Positions 1-8,535 are shown, counted from the first letter of the stretch. The stretch is DNA of 64,000 nt from Gaiella occulta (GCF_003351045.1 NZ_QQZY01000003.1:1-64000); one strand, 5' to 3'. Made by a program: numbers and translations. Notes: generated by a model from the letters alone, not told the origin.

Positions 1-1
1 G

Positions 2-403
2 CTCGCACGTGATCTCCGGCCGGTGTACAGCGCGCCGACCGAAGCCGCGGCCAAGACGGCGCTCGACGAGCTCGCCGGCAAGTGGGGCGAGCGCTACCCG
101 GCGATCATCCGGCTCTGGCAGAACGCCTGGGCCGAGTTCGCGCCCTTCCTCTCCTACAGCCCTGAGATCCGCAAGGTGATCTACTCGACGAACGCGATCG
201 AGAGCATGCACGCACGCTTCCGCCGCGCCGTCCGTGTCCGCGGCCACTTCCCCAACGAGCAGGCCGCGATGAAATGCTTGTACCTGACGATCAGGAGCCT
301 CGACCCGACAGGTCGCGGCCGAGCACGCTGGAGCAACCGCTGGAAGCCCGCCCTCAACGCGTTCGCAGTGACATTCGAAGGACGAATCGAGATCAACGAT
401 TAA
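2..403 (+). CDS. IS256-family transposase, C-terminal part (5' end outside window)
   Basis: The frame is open to the left edge of the window, so the N-terminus lies outside. The visible 133 residues match the C-terminal third of IS256/MuDR-type DDE transposases: a KWGERYP helix, then IRKVIYSTNAIES, the RGHFPNEQAA block, and a tryptophan-rich RWSNRWKPALNAF end. These proteins cut and join element ends by a DDE mechanism; the last acidic catalytic residue usually sits just before or in the retained region. The stop is followed after 14 bp by a terminal inverted repeat, so the right end looks complete. Whether the element is active cannot be judged from this part. Confidence 0.9.
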   Translation, partial: LARDLRPVYSAPTEAAAKTALDELAGKWGERYPAIIRLWQNAWAEFAPFLSYSPEIRKVIYSTNAIESMHARFRRAVRVRGHFPNEQAAMKCLYLTIRSLDPTGRGRARWSNRWKPALNAFAVTFEGRIEIND

Positions 404-417
404 CAAAATAGACAACA

Positions 418-445
418 GGACTTACACCGAAAATCTGACAGACCC
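418..445. repeat. right terminal inverted repeat of the IS256-type element
   Basis: Read on the minus strand this begins GGGTCTGTCAGATTTTC and continues GGTGTAAGTCC, the form typical of IS256-family ends in actinobacteria. It lies 14 bp after the transposase stop. The left end and target duplication are outside the window, so the exact boundary is an inference. Confidence 0.7.
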
Positions 446-569
446 CCGCGTTCAAGTTGAGCATCACGTGTCTCTCGGAGGGCACGACCTGAAGCACGCT
501 ATCTGCACCGCCGGGTGACATTCCAGAGCGCTGGCCCAGGAAAGTCGGCTTCTCGACTCGCCGTCGAAG

Positions 570-575
570 TAATGT
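570..575 (+). promoter_or_regulatory. -10 hexamer TAATGT, leaderless start
   Basis: TAATGT ends 6 nt before the ATG at 582, so transcription would start on the start codon itself. Confidence 0.5.
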
Positions 576-581
576 AGGGAC

Positions 582-1070
582 ATGGCGAAGCTCGCTCTTG
601 GGGTCGTCCTGGCAGGGGCCGTGTTCGCTTCAGCAGCGACGCAGCAGGTCGCGGCTCGCCAGGCAACCGGTGCGGAACGATGCCGCGTGTCCAACACGTC
701 GTCTCATCCGGCGGCCAAGCGTCCGTCGTTCAACTTCGGCAACGCGCGTATTGCAGTCGACTTGCCTGAAGGTGCGAGATTCGCGGCGGTTCCGGACGGC
801 AGCGCCCGTGGCGGTTGGGCCGTTATTCAGAAGGATGGGTTGATCCGCACGAAGCTGGGTTGGTTCACGATCCGCGGCACTCCGCGCGTCACCGGGCGCC
901 GAGTCGATGGCACCGGGCGCCAACTCCGGTCTGACGTCGGCCCGCTCAGTTACTCGTCCAGTGGGCCCTTCTACCCGAGCCTCCTCTACTTCCCGTCGTT
1001 CGGCTGCTGGCGCGTCACGGCAGCCGCCGGAGGCGCCCACCTCAGCGCCATCGTCAACGTGACGCGCTGA
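582..1070 (+). CDS. secreted hypothetical protein, 162 aa
   Basis: Residues 1-26 form a plausible Sec signal peptide: MAKLALGVVLAGAVF followed by a small-residue region. The mature part is rich in Ser, Gly and aromatic residues and ends with an FGCWRVTA segment and a short beta-rich tail. Two cysteines (in ERCRVS and FGCWRV) could form one disulfide outside the cell. I do not recognise a functional family; similar short secreted proteins are common in actinobacterial genomes. It stands alone between the IS end and a kinase-like gene in an accessory stretch. The ATG at 582 was chosen because of the signal peptide and the hexamer just upstream. Confidence 0.6.
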   Translation: MAKLALGVVLAGAVFASAATQQVAARQATGAERCRVSNTSSHPAAKRPSFNFGNARIAVDLPEGARFAAVPDGSARGGWAVIQKDGLIRTKLGWFTIRGTPRVTGRRVDGTGRQLRSDVGPLSYSSSGPFYPSLLYFPSFGCWRVTAAAGGAHLSAIVNVTR

Positions 1071-1168
1071 CGCCCGCGCTCAGGGTGCATTGCGGAACGC
1101 TGGCGCAGGCGAGCAGCACATTCACTGCCTGCGATGACGCCGTCCCTCCTCGCTCACTAACTGACTCG

Positions 1169-1174
1169 TATCAT
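1169..1174 (+). promoter_or_regulatory. -10 hexamer TATCAT, near-leaderless start
   Basis: TATCAT ends 7 nt before the ATG at 1182. Confidence 0.5.
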
Positions 1175-1181
1175 CGGCTCG

Positions 1182-1748
1182 ATGAACCCACCCGTGGTTG
1201 TCATCAGCGGCCCACCCGCAAGCGGCAAGACGACGGTTGCGGATTTCCTTGCAACCGAAGTGGGGCTGCCCCTGATTGCGCGAGACGAGATCAAAGAGCT
1301 AGTGCTGGATCTGCTCGGAGCGGGCGATGTCGCATGGTCGAAAAGGATCGGAGGCGTTTCCTACGAGTTGCTCTATCAAGCCGTCGAGCGCGAGCTTCGC
1401 GTGGGCAGGTCATTCATCGTTGAGTCGAACTTCCCGAGTGTCTACGGACGAACACGCTTGCTCGAACTCCGCGAGAGGTACAGCTACCAGCCACTTGAAA
1501 TCCATTGCACTGCGAGCAAGGAGACTCTTATCGGCAGGTATAGGGCGCGCGCATCGACGCGTCATCCGGGACACAACGACGTCGATCGAGTAGGCGAGGT
1601 TGAGGCGGCAGTAGACGGTGGTACACATCGGCAGCTGCAGCTCGGTGGGGGCGTTATCGTTCTCGACACGACTGATGGCGAAGCTATCGGCTTGGACGCC
1701 GTTCTCGCAGCCGTGCGTGACCACCTTGCGGACGACCGGCCGACGTAA
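1182..1748 (+). CDS. P-loop small-molecule kinase-like ATPase, 188 aa
   Basis: The N-terminus carries a perfect Walker A motif, GPPASGKTT, at residues 10-18. It is followed by a DEIKE lid-type segment and FIVESNF, where the Glu-Ser could act like the acidic residue of zeta-toxin or chloramphenicol-phosphotransferase kinases (AAA_33 group). Members phosphorylate small molecules such as sugars, antibiotics or nucleotide sugars; the substrate here is unknown. The protein has the usual single-domain length. No antitoxin gene is adjacent, which argues against a zeta-toxin pair. It lies in the accessory left end near an IS element, so recent gain is possible. Confidence 0.7.
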   Translation: MNPPVVVISGPPASGKTTVADFLATEVGLPLIARDEIKELVLDLLGAGDVAWSKRIGGVSYELLYQAVERELRVGRSFIVESNFPSVYGRTRLLELRERYSYQPLEIHCTASKETLIGRYRARASTRHPGHNDVDRVGEVEAAVDGGTHRQLQLGGGVIVLDTTDGEAIGLDAVLAAVRDHLADDRPT

Positions 1749-2037
1749 GAGCAGCTCAGGCGTCATTGCCGAACTCTGGCGCACGCGAGTCGCATGTCCT
1801 ACGAGGACTGACCTTGCCCCGCTTGGCCTGCCGGCGAGTCGAGAACCTCGATGACGTCGACGGCCCTCTGACGAATGAGGATTGCCGCCTCCTCCTCAGC
1901 CACGATGGTCTCCTCGCCAGGGCCGTGGCTTCTCCGCCTCGGACTGGCGGGCGTCGGGGTTCGAGATGACCACCGCGCGCCGGGCGGACGGCACGTATCG
2001 GGGCAGGCAACGCCCGGGCACAGCGCGAGCGGATCGG

Positions 2038-2805
2038 TCAGGCGGCGTGCATCGTCCGCCACGACTGCCAGGTGATCCGGAGGATGATCAACGTGATCAC
2101 GAGACCGATCAGCGGGTCTCCGAGATCGAAGCCGAGCGCCACGATGACCGCGCTGCCGACAACGCCGAGGGAGACAAAGCCGTCGGTGCGCGCGTGGTAG
2201 CCGTCGGCGATGAGCGCAGGGCTCTGCAGCCGCTTCCCGGCCCGAAGGCGGACGAGCGCAGCGATCTCGTTGCCGACGAACCCGACTGCGCCTGCCACAG
2301 CGAGGGCTGTGAGATGGGAGAGCGGCTGGGGATCGATCAGGCGCCCGATGGTCTGCCAGAGAGCGACGAGGGCGCTGAAGAAGATCGCTGCTACGACGAA
2401 ATAGCCAGCGGCCATTTCGCCACGGACGCTACGGAGGAAAAATGCGATCCCGAGTGGGAGCGCGGTCAGGGCGTCCCCGAAGTTGTGAATCAGGTCAGCC
2501 AGCAGCGCGACGCTGTTGGAGTAGACGAAGACGCCGATCTGGAACAGGGTGGTCAGGAGCAGAACGACGAGACTGATCGACACTGCCTTCACGCCCTCCT
2601 GCGAGCGGATGATCGATGGATCGACGAGCCCGTGCGAATGGCCGTGGCCGCCATGGGAATGACCATCCACGGCATCGCCGTGCGCATGGTCGTGCGCTTC
2701 CTCCCCGTCATGGGCGTGGCCGTGTTCTGCGGGGACATGTCTGCGCTCCGCGTTCGGCGGGTTGTTCTCCTCCATGCCCTCGCCCTTCGGTTCGAGCTCA
2801 CTCAC
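2038..2805 (-). CDS. CDF-family divalent cation (zinc-type) exporter, 255 aa
   Basis: A cation diffusion facilitator that exchanges protons for Zn2+ or a similar metal across the inner membrane. The N-terminal 50 residues hold a histidine-rich metal-binding stretch (HGHAHD, HDHAHG, HSHGGHGHSHG). Six membrane segments follow, with the metal-site motif in LLADLIHNFGDAL and the second site in HARTDGFVSL. The C-terminal cytoplasmic domain is very short, so this is a minimal CDF. The GTG at 2805 overlaps the stop of the upstream arsR-type gene as GTGA, a coupling used throughout this window; ATG 2775 is the alternative. Its position behind a metal-sensing repressor supports a role in metal resistance. 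Confidence 0.88.
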   Translation of the reverse strand: MSELEPKGEGMEENNPPNAERRHVPAEHGHAHDGEEAHDHAHGDAVDGHSHGGHGHSHGLVDPSIIRSQEGVKAVSISLVVLLLTTLFQIGVFVYSNSVALLADLIHNFGDALTALPLGIAFFLRSVRGEMAAGYFVVAAIFFSALVALWQTIGRLIDPQPLSHLTALAVAGAVGFVGNEIAALVRLRAGKRLQSPALIADGYHARTDGFVSLGVVGSAVIVALGFDLGDPLIGLVITLIILRITWQSWRTMHAA

Positions 2806-3182
2806 CGAGCGCCGCCACCCTTTGCGATCACACGCTCGGGGAAGCCCAGGCGGGTGTGCTCGACGTGGTAGACGGCCTCTTCGAGCAGGACGCCGACGTG
2901 GCTGTCGTGCAGCGCGTAGATCATCCGCCGCCCGGCCCGCTCGCCGATGACCAGGTCGAGATGGCGCAACAGCCGCAGCTGGTGCGACACCGAGGACTGC
3001 TCCATGCCGACCGCCTCCGCAAGCTCGCTGACCGAGCAGGGAGACTCCTTCAGGCGCGCGAGAATCCGCACGCGACTCGGCGTCGCGAGAGCCTGCATCG
3101 TCTCGGCGACCTGGCGTGCTGTTTCTCCGTCGATCGAGGCCCGACCGCTGCGCCCTTGAACTCCATGACCCACGTGCGACAT
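2802..3182 (-). CDS. ArsR/SmtB-family metal-responsive repressor, 126 aa
   Basis: A winged-helix dimer that would leave DNA when metal binds. The recognition helix region is CSVSELAEAVGMEQSSVSHQLRLL at residues 48-71, followed by the beta-wing GERAGRRMIYALHD. A histidine/acidic C-terminal helix (DSHVGVLLEEAVYHVEH) looks like the alpha-5 metal site of zinc sensors of the SmtB/CzrA kind. It is the first gene of a two-gene unit with the CDF exporter and overlaps it by 4 bp. A dyad just upstream of its start is the likely operator, so it probably represses itself and the exporter. Confidence 0.9.
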   Translation of the reverse strand: MSHVGHGVQGRSGRASIDGETARQVAETMQALATPSRVRILARLKESPCSVSELAEAVGMEQSSVSHQLRLLRHLDLVIGERAGRRMIYALHDSHVGVLLEEAVYHVEHTRLGFPERVIAKGGGAR

Positions 3183-3184
3183 CG

Positions 3185-3210
3185 TAACATGAGAGCATCT
3201 TCAGATGTTA
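3185..3210. promoter_or_regulatory. candidate ArsR-type operator, TAACAT-N14-ATGTTA
   Basis: A 6-bp inverted repeat spaced by 14 bp ends 2 bp before the repressor start codon. It also contains an inner imperfect palindrome, GCATCTTCAGATGT. The weak hexamer TCTCAT lies 6 nt before the ATG inside this site, so binding would block the promoter. Confidence 0.5.
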
Positions 3211-3323
3211 GTATGTTGATACGAACAGGTGCCAGGACATCCGGCTCGGGTGACATTCCCGCGCGCCGCCGCAGGCAAGGGCTCCACCCGCTCCACCCGT
3301 TGCGCCCGCCGGGCAAGCGCCGC

Positions 3324-3329
3324 TAGTCT
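3324..3329 (+). promoter_or_regulatory. -10 hexamer TAGTCT, leaderless start
   Basis: TAGTCT ends 6 nt before the ATG at 3336. Confidence 0.5.
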
Positions 3330-3335
3330 CTCGCG

Positions 3336-3758
3336 ATGAGATGGTGGCGTTTGTCGCTTGCAGGGCTTCTCGTCGCTCTCATGCTCGCCGCAGCCGATGC
3401 CCCGGCAGCGACGCGCCCGTCGGAGCGGGCATGTCTGATGGCCTGGAACGCGCCCGCCAATGCGGCCTTCCGTTCCCGCGTCGCCGCGAGCGGGCCATGG
3501 TCGAGTGCGACACTGCATCCGGGAACGATCTCTGCGGTGGTGTGGGAGCAAGGATCCAGCGCCAGGCAGACGACGGCGCAGGCGTGCCTGATGACGCTCG
3601 CAGGCCCGGCGCGGTCGCGGCTGGTGGTCGGGAACTGGCTCCGTGGGCGGGTGGCACGTTGGTCGTTCGCGGGCGCGGTCTCGGCCGACAAGGCGCCGGG
3701 CGGCTCGAACGTGAAGCTTCTCGCCGACGGGCGGGTGACGAAGATCTACCGTCGCTGA
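3336..3758 (+). CDS. secreted hypothetical protein, 140 aa
   Basis: It begins with a Sec signal peptide ([20 protein letters not shown], cleavage likely after APAA near residue 25). The mature domain has two cysteines, one in the segment ERACLMAWN and one in QACLMTL, that could pair after export. No family was recognised. The duplicated CLM context suggests a small disulfide-bonded fold. The gene stands alone, upstream of a decayed toxin-antitoxin locus on the other strand, and has its own leaderless-type promoter. Hypothetical secreted proteins of this size are common in high-GC Gram-positives. Confidence 0.55.
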   Translation: MRWWRLSLAGLLVALMLAAADAPAATRPSERACLMAWNAPANAAFRSRVAASGPWSSATLHPGTISAVVWEQGSSARQTTAQACLMTLAGPARSRLVVGNWLRGRVARWSFAGAVSADKAPGGSNVKLLADGRVTKIYRR

Positions 3759-3882
3759 GCGACCCCGTGTCGCGCGGCATCCGCGAGCACCCGGGCCGTC
3801 CCCGATCGCGGCCGCTACGCGCCCGGGCCGATCACGCCCCTCGCACAGACGACGTCGCGAAGGAGACGGATCCGCGTGCGGA

Positions 3883-4172
3883 TCACTCGGGCTCGAGCCG
3901 GTTCTCGATCCGCAGGTCCGGCGCGCGCTCGAAGCACGGCGTGCGCAGTGGTCACGAGCTCGCAGCCGCTCGACGAGACGGGGACGCTCGGCACGCGCTG
4001 CGCCGACCGGGATCTCCGCCAGCGCCAGCGCCGTCGTGCACCGCTCGGCGGCCGGAGCCCGTGCGAGACGGCGCCCGAGGTGCGTCGACGGAGCGCCTGC
4101 CGCCGCGTCCGACGGAGGGACGGGCGCGGCCACCGGCCGGCCCCGCCGCGTCACGACGACCCGCTCATCCGC
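3883..4172 (-). pseudogene. decayed VapBC/Phd-type toxin-antitoxin module
   Basis: This fills the 464-bp gap between a secreted-protein gene and rplM. On the minus strand the first codons read [17 protein letters not shown], the classic C-terminal end of a Phd/YefM-type antitoxin. The same frame then runs into [20 protein letters not shown], which resembles the middle helices of a VapC PIN-domain toxin. A different frame, ending at 3883, supplies [16 protein letters not shown], which resembles a PIN C-terminus. The antitoxin N-terminus, the toxin N-terminus with its first catalytic Asp, and a continuous frame are all missing. I read this as a deletion fusion plus a frameshift. The identification is by motif only. 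Confidence 0.5.
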
Positions 4173-4175
4173 TGC

Positions 4176-4181
4176 TACACT
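4176..4181 (+). promoter_or_regulatory. -10 hexamer TACACT of the rplM-rpsI unit
   Basis: TACACT would start transcription near 4188, giving a leader of about 35 nt before the rplM ATG at 4223. This is one of the few units here with a real 5' leader. Confidence 0.4.
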
Positions 4182-4222
4182 CCACCGTCGTGCGGTCGGC
4201 CGACCGCCTTCTTTCTGACGTG

Positions 4223-4654
4223 ATGAAGACCTACACCGCCAAGCCGGGAGAGATTCAGCGCGACTGGTACGTCGTCGACGCCGAGGGGAAGACCCTGGGC
4301 CGGCTCGCGACGCAGATCGCCGACACCTTGCGCGGCAAGAACAAGCCGCAGTACACGCCGCACGTCGACACGGGCGATTTCGTGATCGTCGTCAACGCGG
4401 AGAAGATCCACGTGACCGGCCAGAAGCTCGACCAGAAGATGGTCTACCGGCACTCCGGCTTCCCGGGCGGGCTGAAGACGCGGACGCTGCGCGAGCAGCT
4501 CGACCGCCGCCCCACCGAGGTGATCCGCAAGGCGGTGAAGGGCATGCTTCCGAAGAACAAGCTCGCCGCCGCGCAGCTGACGAAGCTCAAGGTCTACGCC
4601 GGCCCCGAGCACCCCCACACGGCGCAGGCGCCCAAGACACTGGAGCTCTCATGA
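4223..4654 (+). CDS. rplM: 50S ribosomal protein L13
   Basis: L13 binds 23S rRNA early in large-subunit assembly. The 143 residues match the family in length and order: [20 protein letters not shown] at the start, then [18 protein letters not shown], the [15 protein letters not shown] core, and the basic GMLPKNKL segment. The ATG at 4223 was chosen because the open frame extends far upstream without homology. The stop overlaps the rpsI start as ATGA, the near-universal L13-S9 operon pairing. In many bacteria the pair is co-regulated with growth rate. Confidence 0.98.
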   Translation: MKTYTAKPGEIQRDWYVVDAEGKTLGRLATQIADTLRGKNKPQYTPHVDTGDFVIVVNAEKIHVTGQKLDQKMVYRHSGFPGGLKTRTLREQLDRRPTEVIRKAVKGMLPKNKLAAAQLTKLKVYAGPEHPHTAQAPKTLELS

Positions 4655-5046
4655 CAGGCATCGCTCAGTACCTCGGCACCGGCAAGCGCAAGACGTCCGT
4701 CGCGCGCGTCATCCTCCGACCCGGCGACGGGAAGACGTGGATCAACGGACGCACGCTCGAGGAGTACTTCCCCCGCGCGTCGCATCGTGTCGCCGCCCTC
4801 TCGCCGCTCAAGACGGCGGGCGCGGACGGGACGTACGACCTGCGCGTGCGCGTGCACGGCGGCGGCGTCAGCGGCCAGGCCGGCGCCGTTCGCCACGGCA
4901 TCGCCCGCGCGCTCGTCGAGGCCGACCCGGAGCTGCGCGTGCCGCTGAAGCGCGAGGGCTACCTCACGCGCGACGCCCGCCAGGTGGAGCGCAAGAAGGC
5001 CGGTCTCCACAAGGCCCGCAAGGCTCCCCAGTTCTCCAAGCGATAG
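4651..5046 (+). CDS. rpsI: 30S ribosomal protein S9
   Basis: S9 sits in the head of the small subunit; its C-terminal tail reaches the P-site tRNA. The 131-aa product begins with [12 protein letters not shown] and ends with the conserved basic tail [17 protein letters not shown], whose final Lys-Arg contacts tRNA. The central [20 protein letters not shown] loop is intact. It starts inside the rplM stop (ATGA), so translation is coupled to L13. A hairpin follows before glmM. Confidence 0.98.
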   Translation: MTGIAQYLGTGKRKTSVARVILRPGDGKTWINGRTLEEYFPRASHRVAALSPLKTAGADGTYDLRVRVHGGGVSGQAGAVRHGIARALVEADPELRVPLKREGYLTRDARQVERKKAGLHKARKAPQFSKR

Positions 5047-5060
5047 CGGCACGCGCGCAG

Positions 5061-5082
5061 GGGCGAGGCGCACGCCTCGCCC
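5061..5082. terminator. hairpin between rpsI and glmM
   Basis: GGGCGAGG (5061-5068) pairs with CCTCGCCC (5075-5082) around a 6-nt loop. No T-run follows, so it may be a weak terminator or attenuator separating ribosomal genes from glmM. Confidence 0.4.
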
Positions 5083-5104
5083 GCGTGCTCCCGCGTCCTC
5101 TGCC

Positions 5105-6373
5105 ATGGCTCGTACACACTTCGGCACCGACGGCGTTCGCGGCATCGTCGGCGACACGCTCACGCTCGAGCTGGTGGAGCGCCTGGGCCGTGCGGCGACC
5201 CTGTGGTCGGGTCGCGGCCGCGTGTTCGTGGGGCGCGACACCCGCGGCTCGGGCCCCGCGCTCGAGCAGGCGCTCGTCGAGGGCATCGTCGACGCCGGCG
5301 GCGTCGCCGTGCTCGGCGGCGTCCTCCCGACCCCGGCGATCGCGCTGCTCGCCCAGGATCTCGGCGTCGTCCTGTCGGCGTCGCACAACCCGCCCGAGTA
5401 CAACGGCGTCAAGCTCTTCACGGCGGCGGGGCACAAGCTGGCGGACGCCGACGAGGAGGCGATCGAGGCGCTGCTCGACGCGCGCGGCTCCGGCCGCGGC
5501 AGCGTCGAGGTGGCCGAGAGCGCTGCCGACGGCTACGTCGAGCACGTCGTCGAGCACTTCGGCACCGACCTCACCGGCCTGCGCATCGCGGTCGACTGCG
5601 CGAACGGCGCCTTCTCGGGCATCGCGCCGGCCGTGTTCGAGCGCCTCGGCGCCGAGGTGACGGCGGTCGCGAACGCCCCCGACGGCGCGAACATCAACGT
5701 GGGCTGCGGCGCCACCGACCTGGCGCTGTTGCAGGACGTCGTGCGGGCGGGCGGCTACGACCTCGGCGTCGCCTTCGACGGCGACGGCGACCGCATGCTC
5801 GCCGTCGACGAGGCGGGCGACGCCGTCGACGGCGACCAGATCATCGCCGTGCTCGCGCTCGCGCTGGGCGTCGACCGGGTCGCGGTGACGACGATGACGA
5901 ACCTGGGCTTCCACCGGCTCATGGCCGAGCGCGGCATTCTCGTGACGACGACGGACGTCGGAGACCGCTACGTGCTCGAGGCGCTGCGCCGCGAGGGCGG
6001 CGTGCTCGGCGGTGAGCAGTCGGGCCACCTCATCTACCTGGAGGGCCACGTCAGCGGCGACGGGCTCGCCGCCGCGCTCCTGCTCTGCGGCGCGCTGGAC
6101 GGCCGCCCGCTGTCCGAGGCGGTGGGCGTGATGGAGCTGTTCGCGCAGGCGAAGGAGAATGTCCGGGTGCGGCGTCGCGAGGTGCCCGCGGCCGTCGCGG
6201 CGGAGGTCGAGCGGCTCAACGCGGCGCTCGCCGGCCGCGGCCGCGTGCTGGTGCGGCCGTCCGGCACCGAGCCGTTCGTGCGCGTCCTCGTGGAGGCCGA
6301 GCACGAGGAGGAGGCGCGGGACGTCTGTGGTAAAGTCGCCCATCTCGTCCGGTCGGAGCTCGGCGAGGCGTAG
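5105..6373 (+). CDS. glmM: phosphoglucosamine mutase
   Basis: Converts glucosamine-6-phosphate to glucosamine-1-phosphate in the route to UDP-GlcNAc for peptidoglycan. The 422 residues show all four family blocks: the phospho-serine loop LSASHNPPEYNGVK with catalytic Ser93, the metal loop DGDGDR at 225-230, the sugar loop GGEQSGHL near 303-309, and the phosphate-binding RPSGTEP near the end. Length is slightly under the usual 445. The next gene is glmS, which makes its substrate, so two consecutive pathway steps are encoded side by side. The ATG at 5105 directly begins the conserved FGTDGVRG segment. Confidence 0.96.
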   Translation: MARTHFGTDGVRGIVGDTLTLELVERLGRAATLWSGRGRVFVGRDTRGSGPALEQALVEGIVDAGGVAVLGGVLPTPAIALLAQDLGVVLSASHNPPEYNGVKLFTAAGHKLADADEEAIEALLDARGSGRGSVEVAESAADGYVEHVVEHFGTDLTGLRIAVDCANGAFSGIAPAVFERLGAEVTAVANAPDGANINVGCGATDLALLQDVVRAGGYDLGVAFDGDGDRMLAVDEAGDAVDGDQIIAVLALALGVDRVAVTTMTNLGFHRLMAERGILVTTTDVGDRYVLEALRREGGVLGGEQSGHLIYLEGHVSGDGLAAALLLCGALDGRPLSEAVGVMELFAQAKENVRVRRREVPAAVAAEVERLNAALAGRGRVLVRPSGTEPFVRVLVEAEHEEEARDVCGKVAHLVRSELGEA

Positions 6374-6440
6374 AGGCGCCTGGCTCGCACGATCTGCTCC
6401 GGCGTCCAGCACCACGTCGCGCGGCAGGCGGGGACGAACG

Positions 6441-6446
6441 AAGGAG
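6441..6446 (+). promoter_or_regulatory. ribosome binding site AAGGAG of glmS
   Basis: AAGGAG lies 7 nt before the ATG at 6454. It is one of the few strong Shine-Dalgarno sequences in the window and fixes the start. The 80-nt gap after glmM is too short for a glmS ribozyme, and no ribozyme core was seen. Confidence 0.7.
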
Positions 6447-6453
6447 CAGACAG

Positions 6454-8286
6454 ATGTGCGGGATCATCGGATACGTCGGGCCCCGGGAGTGCAAGGACCT
6501 GCTTCTGTTCGGGCTCGAGCGCCTCGAGTACCGCGGGTACGACTCTGCCGGGATCGCGCTGCTCGAGGATGACGGCCTCGTCTACACGCGCGCGGTCGGG
6601 AACCTCCAGAACCTGAAGCGGGCCGCGGGCGACGGCGGCTCCCGGGCGACGACCGGCCTCGGGCACACGCGCTGGGCGACCCACGGCGGCGTCACCGAGG
6701 CGAACGCGCACCCGCTCGCCGGCGACGACCCGGCCGAGATCGCGATCGTGCTCAACGGCATCGTCGAGAACTACCGCGAGCTTCGCGACCGCCTCCGCGA
6801 GGCGGGCCACGTGTTCGCGTCCGAGACCGACGCGGAGACGGTGACGCACCTGATCGAGGAACACTACGCAGGCGACCTCGTCGAGGCGACGCGAGCCGCG
6901 TTCGGGGAGCTCGAGGGCCACTTCGCCTTCGTCGTCATCCACCGCGACCATCCCGGCCTGCTCGTCGGCGCCCGCCACCAGTGCCCGCTCGTCGTCGGCG
7001 CCGGCCGCGGCGAGACGTTCCTCGCCTCCAACGCGTCGGCGTTCCTGAAGGAGAGCCGCGAGGTCTACTTCCCCGACGACGGCGACATCGTCGCCATCAC
7101 GGTCGAGGGCGTCCGCTTCCTGCGCCACGACGACGGCGGCGAGGTCGAGCGCGAGCTCGTCGAGCTCGACTGGGACGACGAGTGCGCCGAGAAGGCGGGC
7201 TTCGAGACCTTCATGCTGAAGGAGATCTTCGAGCAGCCGGAGGCCGTGGCCGAGACGATCGGCGACCGGGTGCGGCACGGGCGCCTCGTGCTCGACGGCA
7301 TCGGCGTCGATGACGCCGTCCTGCGCGACCTCCGCCGCATCGTCATCCTCTCTGCCGGAACCTCCTACCACGCCGCCGTCGCGGGCCGCTACGCGATCGA
7401 GGAGTGGGCGCGCGTGCCGGTCGAGCACGACATCGCGTCGGAGTGGATCTACCGCAACCCCGTGCTCGATGCCGCCACGCTCGTGGTCGGCATCTCGCAG
7501 TCGGGGGAGACGCGCGACACGATCGAGGCGATGAAGCTCGCCCGCGAGATGGGCGCGCACACGGTCGCGATCACGAACATGATGGGCTCGCAGATCACCC
7601 GCGAGGTCGACTCCGTGCTCTACACGCGCGCGGGCCTCGAGGTGAGCGTCGCGGCGTCGAAGACGTTCACCGCGCAGCTGTCGCTGCTGTTCCTCGTGGC
7701 GCTCAAGCTCGCGCAGGTGCGCGAGACGCTGCCGCAGGAGGAGCTCCGCTTCATCCTCGACGAGGTCTACCAGCTGCCGCACAAGCTGCAGACGTTCCTC
7801 GACGGCAACCATCCGATCGACGAGATCGCGCAGCGGCACTTCGAGAAGCCGTTCTTCCTCTACCTCGGGCGCAACATCGGCCTGCCGGTAGCGCTCGAGG
7901 GCGCCCTCAAGCTGAAGGAGATCTCGTACATCCCGACCGAGGCGTACTCGGCCGGCGAGATGAAGCACGGCCCGATCGCCCTGCTCGACGAGAACACGCC
8001 GGTCGTCGTCGTCGCCACCGACCACAAGCGCGTGTACGACAAGATCGTGTCGAACATCCAGGAGGTGCGCGCCCGCGGCGCCCACGTGATCGCGATCGCC
8101 ACCGACGGCAACGAGGACATCCAGCACCACGCCGACGACGTCATCTACATCCCGCGCTCCCCCGCCTTCCTGCAAGCCGTGCTCGCGGTCGTGCCCCTGC
8201 AGCTCCTCGCCTACCGCATCGCCCGCCTGCGCGGCCTCAACGTCGACCAGCCGCGCAACCTCGCGAAGACGGTCACCGTCGAGTAG
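6454..8286 (+). CDS. glmS: glutamine--fructose-6-phosphate aminotransferase (isomerizing)
   Basis: Makes glucosamine-6-phosphate from fructose-6-phosphate and glutamine, the first committed step of amino-sugar synthesis. The 610-aa protein begins MCGIIGYVG, so Cys2 becomes the N-terminal nucleophile of the glutaminase after Met removal. Two SIS isomerase domains follow: SAGTSYHAAV, then SQSGETRDT, and the second domain from about residue 440. The C-terminus ends NLAKTVTVE as in all functional GlmS. A strong AAGGAG site precedes the ATG. It follows glmM with an 80-bp gap, probably in one transcription unit. Confidence 0.97.
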   Translation: MCGIIGYVGPRECKDLLLFGLERLEYRGYDSAGIALLEDDGLVYTRAVGNLQNLKRAAGDGGSRATTGLGHTRWATHGGVTEANAHPLAGDDPAEIAIVLNGIVENYRELRDRLREAGHVFASETDAETVTHLIEEHYAGDLVEATRAAFGELEGHFAFVVIHRDHPGLLVGARHQCPLVVGAGRGETFLASNASAFLKESREVYFPDDGDIVAITVEGVRFLRHDDGGEVERELVELDWDDECAEKAGFETFMLKEIFEQPEAVAETIGDRVRHGRLVLDGIGVDDAVLRDLRRIVILSAGTSYHAAVAGRYAIEEWARVPVEHDIASEWIYRNPVLDAATLVVGISQSGETRDTIEAMKLAREMGAHTVAITNMMGSQITREVDSVLYTRAGLEVSVAASKTFTAQLSLLFLVALKLAQVRETLPQEELRFILDEVYQLPHKLQTFLDGNHPIDEIAQRHFEKPFFLYLGRNIGLPVALEGALKLKEISYIPTEAYSAGEMKHGPIALLDENTPVVVVATDHKRVYDKIVSNIQEVRARGAHVIAIATDGNEDIQHHADDVIYIPRSPAFLQAVLAVVPLQLLAYRIARLRGLNVDQPRNLAKTVTVE

Positions 8287-8482
8287 ACGGGCTTCGACCT
8301 GCTGACCTCTGGGAACGGGTCCAAGAACGAGGCAGGATCGCGCTGGAAGCGCTCGGCGAGCGTTCGCCGGCCAAACGGATGCGTGAGAGGGCCGGCTCGG
8401 CGAGCGCGCAGCGTACGAGGGCTGTCAGCGGCCGTTCGACGACACGCTGAAGCCCCACGGCTGCCGGGTCGATTCCATTCGG

Positions 8483-8518
8483 GCGGGCGCGAGCGGCCCC
8501 GCGGCCGCTCGCGCCCGC
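8483..8518. terminator. 16-bp perfect hairpin between convergent glmS and catalase genes
   Basis: The arms 8483-8498 and 8503-8518 are perfect complements around a CCGC loop. The hairpin lies in the 249-bp gap between two converging genes and can end transcription from both sides. It lacks a T-run, as is common in very GC-rich actinobacteria. Confidence 0.65.
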
Positions 8519-8535
8519 ATCCTCGCGGAGCCGGC

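Noticed and set aside
1749-2037. Possible gene in the 289-bp gap before the CDF gene
   Set aside because: Frames on both strands look like shadows (Arg/Pro/Ser-rich) with no initiation signals.
6374-6453. glmS ribozyme or riboswitch
   Set aside because: The gap is only 80 nt and holds a plain leader with AAGGAG; no conserved ribozyme core was seen.
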